A stretch of 64,000 nucleotides of DNA from Lysinibacillus xylanilyticus (GCF_001708185.1 NZ_MDDN01000001.1:372001-436000), one strand, 5' to 3'. Positions 16,510 to 25,371 are shown, counted from the stretch's first letter. The notes: a model not told the origin generated them from the letters alone. Numbers and translations are program-made.

Positions 16510-17925
16510 CTACTCTGAGGCTAGCTTTTCCTCTATTTGCTCTGCTGATCTTGTCGACAGTTTTCGCATAATCATAAACAACACAACAGAGCCGATCAAT
16601 ACTAATGTACTTAAATAAAATTGGGCGCGTAAAGATTCAATGAGTGCTTGGCATAAATAAACGACTGTTAAAATTCCAATTGTGACATACGACAAGTATG
16701 GGAATAACCACATTTTTATCGCTAATGGCTCATCTGAAACTTTGTCATAATACCGCCGGAAACGAATTTGTGAAATGGCAATGAAAATATAAACAGCTAT
16801 CATTAATCCTCCAACACAATTACCTAAAAAATAGAAAATGACTTCAGGTGAAATGAAGTATAGCATCGCACAAATATATGCCACCACTGTACTGCCAAGA
16901 ATAGCTGGTACAGGTGCACCTCGACGATTTTTAATTTGTGAGAATATTTTCGGTGCATCTCCTTGACGCGACATTTCAAGTAACATACGTGAGCTTGTAT
17001 AAAGAGCAGAATTTAAAACCGAGATTAACGAAATAAAAATTACGATTTGAATTAGTTGAGCAGCAATAGGAAGCCCAGCCATCGTTAAGATATTTGCGTA
17101 AGGTGCTGCCAATATTTTCGAATCATTCCAAGGTATGATTAAAATCATAATGGCTACTGAACCTACAAAAAATAAACCTAACCGAAATACAACGTTGCGA
17201 ATGGCGCGAACAATATTTTTCGCCGGATTTTCAGACTCTGCTGCCGCTATGGCTGCAACCTCAGCACCACAAATGGAGAAAATAACAAAGACAATTCCTG
17301 TTAAAATGGGCACAATACCATTTGGTGCAAATCCACCGAATTCTGTTAAAATACTTAACCCCTTCGGCTCATAATTTGGCCAAATTCCTAAAATCATCGC
17401 TAGACCTACTACTAAAAATACGACAATAGCTGTAACTTTAACAAAGGAAAGCCAATATTCGAATTCACCAAATGATTTTACTGAATAAATATTAATAACT
17501 GTCATCAATAATGTTATGCCTACACTTCCGGCCCAAGTTGGGATCATTGGAAACCAATTATGCAGCATCCCACCTATGAGTGCGGCTTCTAACCCCACAA
17601 TAAACACCCAGCTTGCCCAATAAAGCCAGCCTACTGTAAAACCTGCCCATGGACCAATATACTTTCCTGCATATGAAGCAAATGAACCTAACTCTGCTGA
17701 ACCACCAGATTTCTTCCCTAAAACTATTTCTCCTGATGCCATTTCCCCAACCATTTGCATGATTAAAACTATGAGTAAGCATGCAATCGTATATGAAACC
17801 ACCGCTGCAGGACCGGTACTTAAAATATTTTTCCCTGTCCCGACAAATAGCCCTGTGCCAATAACCCCTCCAATGGAAATCATCGTAATATGCCTTGTTT
17901 TCAGTGATTTTTGCAAAGCTCCCAT
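16510..17925 (-). CDS. GabP-like amino acid permease (APC superfamily)
   Basis: 471 residues, 12 predicted membrane segments. The N-terminus KTRHITMISIGGVIGTGLFVG and the GPAAVVSY, IGPWAGFTVGWLYWASWV and GAEVAAIAAAESENPAKNI motifs place it in the amino acid transporter family near B. subtilis GabP (GABA permease). It has its own -24/-12 promoter with a leader of about 64 nt, so it is predicted to be coinduced with the aminotransferase operon. The cargo is probably the omega-amino acid or lactam-derived compound used by that operon; this is inference from co-regulation. Confidence 0.9.
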   Translation of the reverse strand: MGALQKSLKTRHITMISIGGVIGTGLFVGTGKNILSTGPAAVVSYTIACLLIVLIMQMVGEMASGEIVLGKKSGGSAELGSFASYAGKYIGPWAGFTVGWLYWASWVFIVGLEAALIGGMLHNWFPMIPTWAGSVGITLLMTVINIYSVKSFGEFEYWLSFVKVTAIVVFLVVGLAMILGIWPNYEPKGLSILTEFGGFAPNGIVPILTGIVFVIFSICGAEVAAIAAAESENPAKNIVRAIRNVVFRLGLFFVGSVAIMILIIPWNDSKILAAPYANILTMAGLPIAAQLIQIVIFISLISVLNSALYTSSRMLLEMSRQGDAPKIFSQIKNRRGAPVPAILGSTVVAYICAMLYFISPEVIFYFLGNCVGGLMIAVYIFIAISQIRFRRYYDKVSDEPLAIKMWLFPYLSYVTIGILTVVYLCQALIESLRAQFYLSTLVLIGSVVLFMIMRKLSTRSAEQIEEKLASE

Positions 17926-17999
17926 TAAACCACCCCTTTTGTGTTTTATGTAGACATTTACTAGCCCCTTTCCTCTAATTCAATGTCTACCGTTTAATG

Positions 18000-18015
18000 A
18001 GCAATTCCGATGCCA
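18000..18015 (-). promoter_or_regulatory. Sigma-54 (-24/-12) promoter of the GabP-like permease
   Basis: On the minus strand, TGGCAT-CGGAA-TTGCT, nearly identical to the promoter at 14374-14359. The expected transcription start is near 17989. Confidence 0.88.
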
Positions 18016-18127
18016 AACCTATTCAACTATTAAAAATTTCAAAAAATTATCAATCTGTATATCTGTTGTTATTTTTTATTATTTAAAACAAAAATTGTTG
18101 ATGACATTAAAAAAAGTTGTAATTTTA

Positions 18128-18474
18128 GTTGATTGGAGTGGAGGCTGGGCGACTCCTTAGGGATCAGCGATAGAGGAACAAAGGCTAAAAACATCACGTC
18201 CTGTGATAACGCCTTCGTGACCAACATCCTGCTGCTGTCGCTTCGCTTTCGCGCAAAAAACATCCTGCTGCTGTCGCTTCGCTTTCGCGCAAAAAACATC
18301 CTGCTGCTGTCGCTTCGCTTTCGCGCAAAAAACATCCTGCTGCTGTCGCTTCGCTTTCGCGCAAAAAACATCCTGTTGCCCTAAGCGGCTCATCGGACGC
18401 CCCCAGGAAGCTTTGCTCTGTGCGAAAGTGCAACGACAGCAACGACAAAGCGCCCAGCCGGAACGGAAATCAAC
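18128..18474. repeat. Family-1 dispersed repeat, locus C (347 bp, 4-unit array)
   Basis: The ends GTTGATTGGAGTGGAGGCTG and, from the other side, GTTGATTTCCGTTCCGGCTG are imperfect terminal inverted repeats sharing GTTGATT and GGCTGGGCG. The array has four near-identical 36-bp units starting at 18231, 18267, 18303 and 18339, each with CGCTTCGCTTTCGCGC. Hairpin module M2 is at 18173-18222 (minus). Relative to locus A the array lies on the other side of the CGATGAGCCGC core and is inverted. It sits between the activator dyad at 18542 and the permease promoter. Confidence 0.88.
18173..18222 (-). ncRNA. Two-stem hairpin module M2 (candidate structured RNA)
   Basis: Minus strand: GGTCA, outer stem ACGAAGGC/GCCTTTGT (8 bp, one G-T), inner TCAC-AGGAC-GTGA, TTTTTA, TTCC tail. 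Confidence 0.5.
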
Positions 18475-18541
18475 TTCATGTTATGATGAGGATCCTTTAC
18501 AAAAATTTATGAATGTATTCATATGCGACTTTGAAAATTTC

Positions 18542-18557
18542 GATGCAAAAATACATC
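18542..18557. promoter_or_regulatory. Candidate upstream activator site (dyad 2)
   Basis: GATGCA-AAAA-TACATC, matching the dyad at 14710-14725 at 15 of 16 positions. It lies about 527 bp upstream of the permease sigma-54 promoter, or about 180 bp if the inserted repeat locus C is discounted, which is a normal enhancer distance. Confidence 0.6.
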
Positions 18558-18584
18558 AACGACAGTTTGTTTGCATCACCTATC

Positions 18585-19922
18585 CTATCCATATACACGG
18601 TTAAATGAACTCATAATATTCATCTCTTCCCTGTACTTCGCTACTGTCCGCCTGGATATTTGGATACCTTCCGTACTTAAAATAGTTGTAATATGCTGAT
18701 CAGTTAAAGGTTTTTGTTTATCTTCAGCATCAATCAACTGTTTAAGCCGCTTTTTAATATACATAATAGAATCCATTTTCCCAGATATATTCATTACTCC
18801 TTTTGTAAATAACGATTGTAAGCCATACACACCTTGAGAAGTTTTTATATATTTTCCACGAACAGCTCGACTAATTGTTGACACATGTAGACCTAAAATG
18901 TCAGCTACATCTTTTAACCGCATAGGCTTTATTGCTTCAATTCCTTTATTGAAAAAATCCTCTTGCAACTCGACTAACAATCTAGCTAATTCGTAAAGTG
19001 TTTTATCACGTTGTTCAATCCCTTGTAACAATAAAAGAGCATCTTTCATTGTGTCTTTGAAATATGTTTTACAATTCGGATCATTTTTTAATATCTCAAC
19101 ATAATGTTTATCGATTGAAACGATTGGTAAATATCCACGATTTACATTAATCATCCATTCCTCTCCTAATTTCTCTACTTCGATTTCAGGAATGACATAT
19201 GGAATCGTTTCAAATTTATCACCTGTCACCATTGGTTTTAAATTTTTGATATAGTGGACAGTTTTCTTCACTTCCTGTATAGGCGTTTTATACTTTTTAC
19301 TTAACTGTTTAATGGACTGTGCTGCCACTAGCTCTAAATCCGTTTTGATAAATTGAGAGGTCCATTTTGGTGCGAGCGCATCCCTGTCTACTTGAATGAG
19401 TAAATATTCTTTATAATTCCGTGCTCCTACTCCTACTGGCTCGAAAGTTTGAAGTAAATCCAATAGTGCTTCTATGTGCAAAACTTTTGTCTTAAATTTA
19501 TTTGCGACGATTTCTAAATCAACATCTAAAAATAGACGATCATCTAAGGAACGAATTAAAAATGTTAAGATTTTCAAATCTAACGAAGATAGATTTTTAT
19601 GCATAGGCACTTGTTCCAATAAAAACTGCTCAAAGCTTTCTTTTGCAGCAAGCTTCATCTCAATAGGGTTAAATGAATTATTTTGCCGTCCATAATATTG
19701 TGCAGAAAAATTTTTAAAGGAATAGCTTGCTAACTGCTGAATTTCCTCATATTGACTTTTCATCGTCGCGTCAGTGACAACTAACAGCGGATTTTCATTT
19801 GCTTTGTCATAAATAAACTGTTCTAATTCATTTGTTGAATATTGCAGTATTTCTAAATGCTGTACTAGTTGTGCTGATAAAACTTGCATTACTTTTTGGG
19901 AAGTTTTGATAGCCAGTTGCAT
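18585..19922 (-). CDS. rpoN: RNA polymerase sigma-54 factor
   Basis: 445 residues, equivalent to SigL of B. subtilis. The N-terminal activator-interacting region (LVQHLEILQYSTNELEQFI) is glutamine- and leucine-rich. The core-binding region follows, then an HTH (MRLKDVADILGLHVSTISRAVRGKYI) and the C-terminal RpoN box ISRRTVAKYREEMNI near residues 425-439, which reads the -24 element. AAGGAGG lies 8 nt before the ATG. Placement of rpoN beside a sigma-54 activator and two sigma-54 promoters suggests a functional cluster, although RpoN is likely to serve other regulons too. Confidence 0.96.
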   Translation of the reverse strand: MQLAIKTSQKVMQVLSAQLVQHLEILQYSTNELEQFIYDKANENPLLVVTDATMKSQYEEIQQLASYSFKNFSAQYYGRQNNSFNPIEMKLAAKESFEQFLLEQVPMHKNLSSLDLKILTFLIRSLDDRLFLDVDLEIVANKFKTKVLHIEALLDLLQTFEPVGVGARNYKEYLLIQVDRDALAPKWTSQFIKTDLELVAAQSIKQLSKKYKTPIQEVKKTVHYIKNLKPMVTGDKFETIPYVIPEIEVEKLGEEWMINVNRGYLPIVSIDKHYVEILKNDPNCKTYFKDTMKDALLLLQGIEQRDKTLYELARLLVELQEDFFNKGIEAIKPMRLKDVADILGLHVSTISRAVRGKYIKTSQGVYGLQSLFTKGVMNISGKMDSIMYIKKRLKQLIDAEDKQKPLTDQHITTILSTEGIQISRRTVAKYREEMNIMSSFNRVYG

Positions 19923-20108
19923 ACCCCATACCTCCTTAACAGAATTTTCTACATAGTAACATGTTTATTCTTTGATTTTCCATTTTTTCGTAATTTTTTT
20001 ATTTCATTTAGACATTCCTAAATTACCTCTTCGAATTTTCTAATAATTCCAAAAAAAGTAATTGACTACATTCATAAGTAATCATAAAATACACATATAC
20101 AATATTAG

Positions 20109-20125
20109 TTACCACATTGCGGTAA
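20109..20125. promoter_or_regulatory. Possible operator dyad upstream of the acyl-CoA dehydrogenase operon
   Basis: TTACC-ACATTGC-GGTAA lies immediately before the AAGGAGG of the first gene. It could be a site for the IclR regulator encoded at the end of the operon. Only one copy was found. Confidence 0.3.
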
Positions 20126-20142
20126 AAAGGAGGAATGATGAA

Positions 20143-21297
20143 ATGTTTCATTTACCAACTGTGCAATTTACACAAGAGCAAGAACAATTTCGTTTAGATG
20201 TTCGAACGTTTCTACAGGAAGAATTAGTAAAAGGAACCTTCACGTCTAAATGTGACTCTTGGTTAAGTGGAGATGATCCTGAATTTTCTAAACTAATTGG
20301 TCAAAAAGGTTGGATTGGTTTAACTTGGCCAAAAAAATATGGTGGTCAAGAGCGCAGTACCATAGATCGATACATTTTAACGGAGGAATTTTTAGCCGTT
20401 GGTGCTCCAGTTGCAGCACATTGGTTTGCTGATCGCCAAACAGGACCACTTCTTTTACGATATGGGACAGAAGAGCAACGTGAATATTTCTTACCGAAAA
20501 TCGTGAAAGGTGAATGCTACTTCGGCATAGGCTTAAGTGAACCAAATAGTGGCTCTGACTTAGCTTCGGTTAGCACACGTGCTGAAAAAGTAGAGGGTGG
20601 CTGGATTGTCAACGGACAAAAAATATGGACGAGTAATGCACACCTTTGCCACTATATGGTGACTTTAGTGCGTACTAGTCCTTTTGATGGAAAAAGTAAA
20701 CACGCAGGCCTTAGTCAGCTAATCGTCGATTTACATGCAGAAGGCGTAACCGTTGTTCCTATTAAGTTTTTAACCGGTGAACATCATTACAACGAAGTGT
20801 TCTTTGAAAATGTTTTTGTACCTGACAATATGGTTGTTGGAGAAATCGGTAATGGTTGGGCTCAAGGATTGGCTGAGCTTGCCTTTGAGCGTAGTGGTCC
20901 AGAGCGAATATTGAGTACTTTCCCATTAATTGATGAGCTTATTCAAGAGTTAAAGCGCCAAAACAATTTAGAAGGTTTAAAACAAGCGTCAAAAATTGTA
21001 GCTCGTCTTTGGAGTCTACGAAATTTGTCACTTGGAGTAGCCCAGCTTTTAGAATCTGGTAATGGTGAAGACGTATCTATTCCGGCTGCACTTGTGAAGG
21101 CACTTGGGACGAAATTCGAGCAAAGTATTCCTGAAATCACACGTTTAATCGTACAGACTTATCCAACACTTGATGCGCATCGTAAAATTGATCGCTTTAT
21201 GGCTGAATCCATTTTACATGCACCAGGCTTTACTATTCGAGGAGGAACTTCAGAGGTATTGTATGGCGTTGTAGCGAAAGGGGTTATAGCACAATGA
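20143..21297 (+). CDS. Acyl-CoA dehydrogenase, large subunit
   Basis: 384 residues, full length. Flavin-dependent alpha,beta-desaturation of an acyl-CoA. It shows the family motifs GWIGLTWPKKYGGQ, YFGIGLSEPNSGSDLAS (FAD binding), KIWTSNAHLCHY and the C-terminal PGFTIRGGTSEVLYGVVAKG. The start is ATG 20143, 9 nt after AAGGAGG. Its stop overlaps the next start by 4 nt (ATGA), indicating a tightly coupled pair. Paired large/small dehydrogenases of this kind are known for dicarboxylyl-CoA (PimC/PimD-like), steroid and aromatic-ring pathways. Given the neighbouring operons, a dicarboxylyl-CoA is a reasonable substrate guess. Confidence 0.9.
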   Translation: MFHLPTVQFTQEQEQFRLDVRTFLQEELVKGTFTSKCDSWLSGDDPEFSKLIGQKGWIGLTWPKKYGGQERSTIDRYILTEEFLAVGAPVAAHWFADRQTGPLLLRYGTEEQREYFLPKIVKGECYFGIGLSEPNSGSDLASVSTRAEKVEGGWIVNGQKIWTSNAHLCHYMVTLVRTSPFDGKSKHAGLSQLIVDLHAEGVTVVPIKFLTGEHHYNEVFFENVFVPDNMVVGEIGNGWAQGLAELAFERSGPERILSTFPLIDELIQELKRQNNLEGLKQASKIVARLWSLRNLSLGVAQLLESGNGEDVSIPAALVKALGTKFEQSIPEITRLIVQTYPTLDAHRKIDRFMAESILHAPGFTIRGGTSEVLYGVVAKGVIAQ

Positions 21298-22367
21298 GTG
21301 AAATGAGAGACATGATCGTTGATGTTGTAGAGCGCATGTTAAAAGAAAAAGTGGATAAAGATTTAGTCGATACAGTAGAACAAGGTCACTGGGCACCAGA
21401 GCTATGGGATCTATTTAAAGAAAACCGGATGACTGCGGTAGCCATTACAGAAGAAAATGGCGGTGCAGGTGGCGATATAGAGGATTTATTGAATATTGTT
21501 CGTTTAACTGGAAAATATGCTGCACCGATTCCATTTACTGAAACAACATTTGCAAATTATTTATTGGAATTTACGAACTTACAAGTAATCGAGGATTTGG
21601 CTACGTATATGCTTTGTCCTGATCAAGCCTTTACGTTAGAGAACGGCAAATTAACGGGAGAGGCGATTCATATTCCTTGGGCACGCCATACAAAAAATCT
21701 AGTGACACTTGCCCGTAGCAAGGATGGTACACATCTTGTAGAAATAAATTTAAGCCAAGCTGAAATTAAAGAAGCTACGAATTTGGCAGGTGAGCCGCGT
21801 GATACTGTGAGATTCCAACATAGTACAACTTCACAAGTGTCCGCAGTGTTATCTCCTGACAAGATACGCACTATAACAACACTCCATACAGCTTTTCAAT
21901 TAGCACTGATGACTGGTGCCATCGATAAAATAAATGACTTAACTGTTCAATATACGAAAGAACGTGAACAATTTGGTCGTCCGATCCATCGCTTTCAGCT
22001 CGTTCAGCAACATATTGTACATTTAGCAGGTGAAACGGCTATAGCATTAGCAGCATTCAATAATGTTACCGAAGCCCTTCTGATGAACAAGCAAAATAGT
22101 GAGGTTGCTTACGCTAGCATTCGTTTTGAAGAAATCATCCAAACAGTTACAACAATTGCGCATCAAGTTCACGCTGCAATTGGTACAACACACGAACATA
22201 GTTTGCATCAATTTACACGCAGACTTTGGTCTTGGCGCGATGAAGGAGCCAGCACCTCATATTGGACTAATTTGGTCGCAACACAGCTAATGGAAAGTGG
22301 TGATAGTCTTTGGGGATATTTAACTCCTTTTAGCAAAAGTTCTCCCCTTCTCAAAGTAGAAGGATAG
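21294..22367 (+). CDS. Acyl-CoA dehydrogenase, small subunit
   Basis: 357 residues. More divergent than its partner, as usual for the small subunit of alpha2beta2 acyl-CoA dehydrogenases. The N-terminal helical domain has AVAITEENGGAGGDIEDLL; the C-terminal domain has YTKEREQFGRPIHRFQLVQQ followed by ALAAFNNV. The catalytic base and parts of the FAD motif (the SEPNSGSD block) are not evident, consistent with a structural partner. It overlaps the large subunit by 4 nt. A 66-nt gap separates it from the enoyl-CoA hydratase. Confidence 0.87.
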   Translation: MSEMRDMIVDVVERMLKEKVDKDLVDTVEQGHWAPELWDLFKENRMTAVAITEENGGAGGDIEDLLNIVRLTGKYAAPIPFTETTFANYLLEFTNLQVIEDLATYMLCPDQAFTLENGKLTGEAIHIPWARHTKNLVTLARSKDGTHLVEINLSQAEIKEATNLAGEPRDTVRFQHSTTSQVSAVLSPDKIRTITTLHTAFQLALMTGAIDKINDLTVQYTKEREQFGRPIHRFQLVQQHIVHLAGETAIALAAFNNVTEALLMNKQNSEVAYASIRFEEIIQTVTTIAHQVHAAIGTTHEHSLHQFTRRLWSWRDEGASTSYWTNLVATQLMESGDSLWGYLTPFSKSSPLLKVEG

Positions 22368-22433
22368 TGAAAAATGCTGTAATGACTAAATTTGTGACAA
22401 AACATTCATGACATGATAAGGAGAGGGTTATCA

Positions 22434-23240
22434 ATGACTGATTTACTTTTTGAAGTGCAAGACCATATTGCCACAATTACACTAAATAAACCTGAAACGT
22501 ATAATGCTTTCAGTGAAGAAATGATTTCCGAATGGATTAAAGCTCTTGAGGTTGTTCGTGACTCAGATGATATTCGAGTTGTCATTGTTAAAGGCAATGG
22601 GAAATCGTTTTGTGCAGGTGGCGATATTAAAGCGATGCAAGCCGGTGAAGGGTTTTTCAAGAGTGAAGAAGATATCTCCTCCACAGGCTTAGCAAGAAAA
22701 AATTCACTATGGAAAAAGATTCAACGTATTCCCCTACTACTTGAGGAAATTGATAAGCCTGTTATTGCACAAGTTCATGGATTTGCAATGGGTGCCGGTC
22801 TTGATATGGCCTTAATGTGTGACATTCGGATTGCTGCAAAATCTACAAAAATATCAGAAAGCTATATTAACGTAGCAATTGTTCCCGGTGATGGTGGTGC
22901 TTATTATTTACCAAAATTAATAGGCATCGATCAGGCATTGGACATGTTCTGGACAGCTCGTGTATTAACTGCTGATGAAGCAAAAGACAAAGGCGTTGTG
23001 ACATTTGTTGTGGAAGACCATGAGCTTGAGGAATACACATTGAATTATGCGAAGGAATTAGCAAGTCGTCCAACTACGACATTACAATTCATTAAACGTG
23101 CTGTTTATCAAAGTCAACGGATGGATTTACGTTCTGCTCTTGACTATATTTCATCACAAATGGCCATTGTAACAGAGCTAGATGATTTTAAAGAGGGTGT
23201 AAGCGCAGTTGTTGAAAAACGTAAGCCTGTATATAAATGA
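22434..23240 (+). CDS. Enoyl-CoA hydratase/isomerase family protein
   Basis: 268 residues of the crotonase fold. Hydrates (or isomerises) the enoyl-CoA made by the dehydrogenase. Motifs: KGNGKSFCAGGDIKAM (oxyanion hole) and VHGFAMGAGLDMALMCDIRIA, with SESYINVAIVPGDGGAYYLP following. The start is ATG 22434 after AGGAGAGG; an in-frame start seven codons earlier precedes the ribosome site. The stop overlaps the next reading frame. Confidence 0.9.
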   Translation: MTDLLFEVQDHIATITLNKPETYNAFSEEMISEWIKALEVVRDSDDIRVVIVKGNGKSFCAGGDIKAMQAGEGFFKSEEDISSTGLARKNSLWKKIQRIPLLLEEIDKPVIAQVHGFAMGAGLDMALMCDIRIAAKSTKISESYINVAIVPGDGGAYYLPKLIGIDQALDMFWTARVLTADEAKDKGVVTFVVEDHELEEYTLNYAKELASRPTTTLQFIKRAVYQSQRMDLRSALDYISSQMAIVTELDDFKEGVSAVVEKRKPVYK

Positions 23241-23260
23241 TGTGTGTAGGAGGAAGGACA

Positions 23261-24403
23261 ATGCAACCTCTTGAAAATATTCGAGTGTTAGATTTATCTC
23301 GTGTTTATGCTGCTCCTGCTGGCTCCATGATGTTGGCAGATTTAGGAGCAGAAGTAATTCGCACAGAACATCCGAATGGCTCTGATAGTATGCGTGACTG
23401 GGGGCCATTTGTAAATGATCAAAGCACGTATTATTTATGTGCTAATCGCAATAAAAAATCAATCACCTTAGATTTAAAAACAATAGAAGGCAGAGAAAGA
23501 TTTAAAGAGCTTGTCAAAGATGCTGATGTCGTACTCGAAAATTTTAAGACTGGGGACATGGAGCGGATGGGGCTAAGCTATGAGGAACTAACAAAAGTGA
23601 ATCCAAGAATCATTTATTGTGCTGTAACGGGATTCGGTCAAACCGGTCCTCTTGCGCATGAGCCAGGCTTCGACCCAGTTATTCAAGCAATGAGTGGTTT
23701 AATGCATGTCACTGGCTCAGCTGAAGGTGAAGCGACAAAAGTCGGCGTCCCTATTGCGGATATTTTAACCTCTAATTATGTTGTCATTAGTATTTTAGCC
23801 GCTCTACGAATGCGCGATCTAACAAATAAAGGTCAATTTATTGACTTAGCTTTATTAGACGTTCAAATGAGTAGCTTAGCGAATGTAGCTAGCGCTTATT
23901 TAAATACAGGTTTTATCTCAGAACGTCTAGGTAATCGTCATAATAATGTTGCGCCGTATCAAGTGTTTCACTGTGCGGATGGTCCATTAATGATTTGTGT
24001 TGGTACAGATGGACAATTTCAAAAGTTCTGCACTATGTTGAAACGTGAAGAATGGGCCGATGATTCACGTTTTTTAACTAATACGATGCGCAAGCAACAT
24101 GAAGCTGAGCTTGTTGAGATGATTACTGACATTACGATGACTAAAACACGGGATGAATGGATTACATTATTACAACAATACAAAATTCCAGGTGGACGTG
24201 TGAACACGATTGCTGAAGCACTAGAACAACCGCAATTTATTGCACGTGACATGATTGGTGAAATAGAGCATGAACAATATGGTACAATCAAATTCATCAA
24301 AAACCCGTTAAAGTTCTCAAATTTAAATATTCAATATAAATTAGCACCACCGATACTTGGACAACATACAAACGAATTCCAAAAGTCCTCTCTACCAAAA
24401 TAA
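23261..24403 (+). CDS. Class III (CaiB/BaiF) CoA-transferase
   Basis: 380 residues. Transfers CoA between carboxylic acids, forming the CoA thioester that enters the pathway. Visible features: RVLDLSRVYAAPAGSMMLADLGAEVI and KKSITLDLKTIEGRE near the N-terminus; LENFKTGDMERMGLSYEELT, where the catalytic Asp is normally found just after the KTGD-type turn; and GFGQTGPLAHEPGFDPVIQAMSG. The start is ATG 23261, after GGAGGAAGG. Members include succinyl-CoA:dicarboxylate CoA-transferases, which would suit activation of the dicarboxylate predicted from the upstream aminotransferase/ALDH operon. Confidence 0.9.
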   Translation: MQPLENIRVLDLSRVYAAPAGSMMLADLGAEVIRTEHPNGSDSMRDWGPFVNDQSTYYLCANRNKKSITLDLKTIEGRERFKELVKDADVVLENFKTGDMERMGLSYEELTKVNPRIIYCAVTGFGQTGPLAHEPGFDPVIQAMSGLMHVTGSAEGEATKVGVPIADILTSNYVVISILAALRMRDLTNKGQFIDLALLDVQMSSLANVASAYLNTGFISERLGNRHNNVAPYQVFHCADGPLMICVGTDGQFQKFCTMLKREEWADDSRFLTNTMRKQHEAELVEMITDITMTKTRDEWITLLQQYKIPGGRVNTIAEALEQPQFIARDMIGEIEHEQYGTIKFIKNPLKFSNLNIQYKLAPPILGQHTNEFQKSSLPK

Positions 24404-24539
24404 AATTGCGCTATAATAGAAGTAAATTTTATCTTCAACTAATAAATGCTTTTATGCACAAAAAAACATAACGGCATGCATATATGAAGATAAATCCTCC
24501 GGCGGAAGTCGAAGAAAATTTTATTACGTAGGTGACGGG

Positions 24540-25307
24540 ATGAATCAGGAAATTTTCGAAAAAAACTATACAATGTCATCGCTGCACAAAGCTATTAAAG
24601 TATTAAAAGCTTTTTCAAAAGATGAACCTAGCCTTTCCCTAACTGAGTTAAGTAAAAAAACAGGGATAAGCATTTCCAGTTTACAGCGCTTCGTTTCTAC
24701 CTTTGTATACGAAGGCTTTCTTCACAAAGATGAACGTACAAAGCGCTATCAATTAGGTCATTCACTTCTGTATTTAGGAAATTTAGTAAAAGAAGAATCA
24801 AGTCTTATTATTGTCGCTGAACCTATCTTGAAAAAGCTAAACGAAGAAATCGGTGAAAGTGTTTCCATGAATATTATTGATGGATTGGAGAGACGATGTA
24901 TTTTAAACTATGATTCAACATATCCGCTTTCAACGAAAATGTTTGTTGGTGACACCTCCCCCCTTTATGCAGGTGCATCATCTAAAATACTGCTCGCTTT
25001 TATGCCCAATGTTGATGAATATGTAGAGAATATAAGTCTTGAACCTATCACTGATCACACAATACTTCTAAAAGAGCAGCTATTGAAGGAATTACAGCAT
25101 ATCCGTTTACAACGTTTTGCAAAAAGTAATAGCGAACGTGTGCGCGGAGCATGCTCTTTATCTGTACCAATTTTAAACGCTTCTAACCAAATAATTGCAT
25201 CGGTGTCACTCGTTATACCAGAAGTACGATATAGTGACTACGATGAAAATTTATTAATTGAAACTATTCAGAGCGTTGCATTACAAATCGAAGAGCAATT
25301 GTATTGA
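24540..25307 (+). CDS. IclR-family transcriptional regulator
   Basis: 255 residues. The N-terminal winged HTH (SLHKAIKVLKAFSKDEPSLS, then LTELSKKTGISISSLQRFV) is followed by the effector-binding domain ending SERVRGACSLSVPILNAS, typical of IclR. AGGTGACGGG precedes the ATG. It lies 136 nt downstream of the CoA-transferase on the same strand and probably regulates the acyl-CoA operon. IclR proteins commonly respond to aromatic or dicarboxylic acids. Confidence 0.93.
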   Translation: MNQEIFEKNYTMSSLHKAIKVLKAFSKDEPSLSLTELSKKTGISISSLQRFVSTFVYEGFLHKDERTKRYQLGHSLLYLGNLVKEESSLIIVAEPILKKLNEEIGESVSMNIIDGLERRCILNYDSTYPLSTKMFVGDTSPLYAGASSKILLAFMPNVDEYVENISLEPITDHTILLKEQLLKELQHIRLQRFAKSNSERVRGACSLSVPILNASNQIIASVSLVIPEVRYSDYDENLLIETIQSVALQIEEQLY

Positions 25308-25321
25308 TAGAAACAATAAAT

Positions 25322-25367
25322 AAACCCGAATAGGTTCACTTTTAAAGTGTCCTCTATTCGGGTTTAA
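25322..25367. terminator. Bidirectional terminator between the IclR and phosphatase genes
   Basis: The 12-bp stem AAACCCGAATAG/CTATTCGGGTTT serves both converging genes. Confidence 0.85.
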
Positions 25368-25371
25368 TGCT

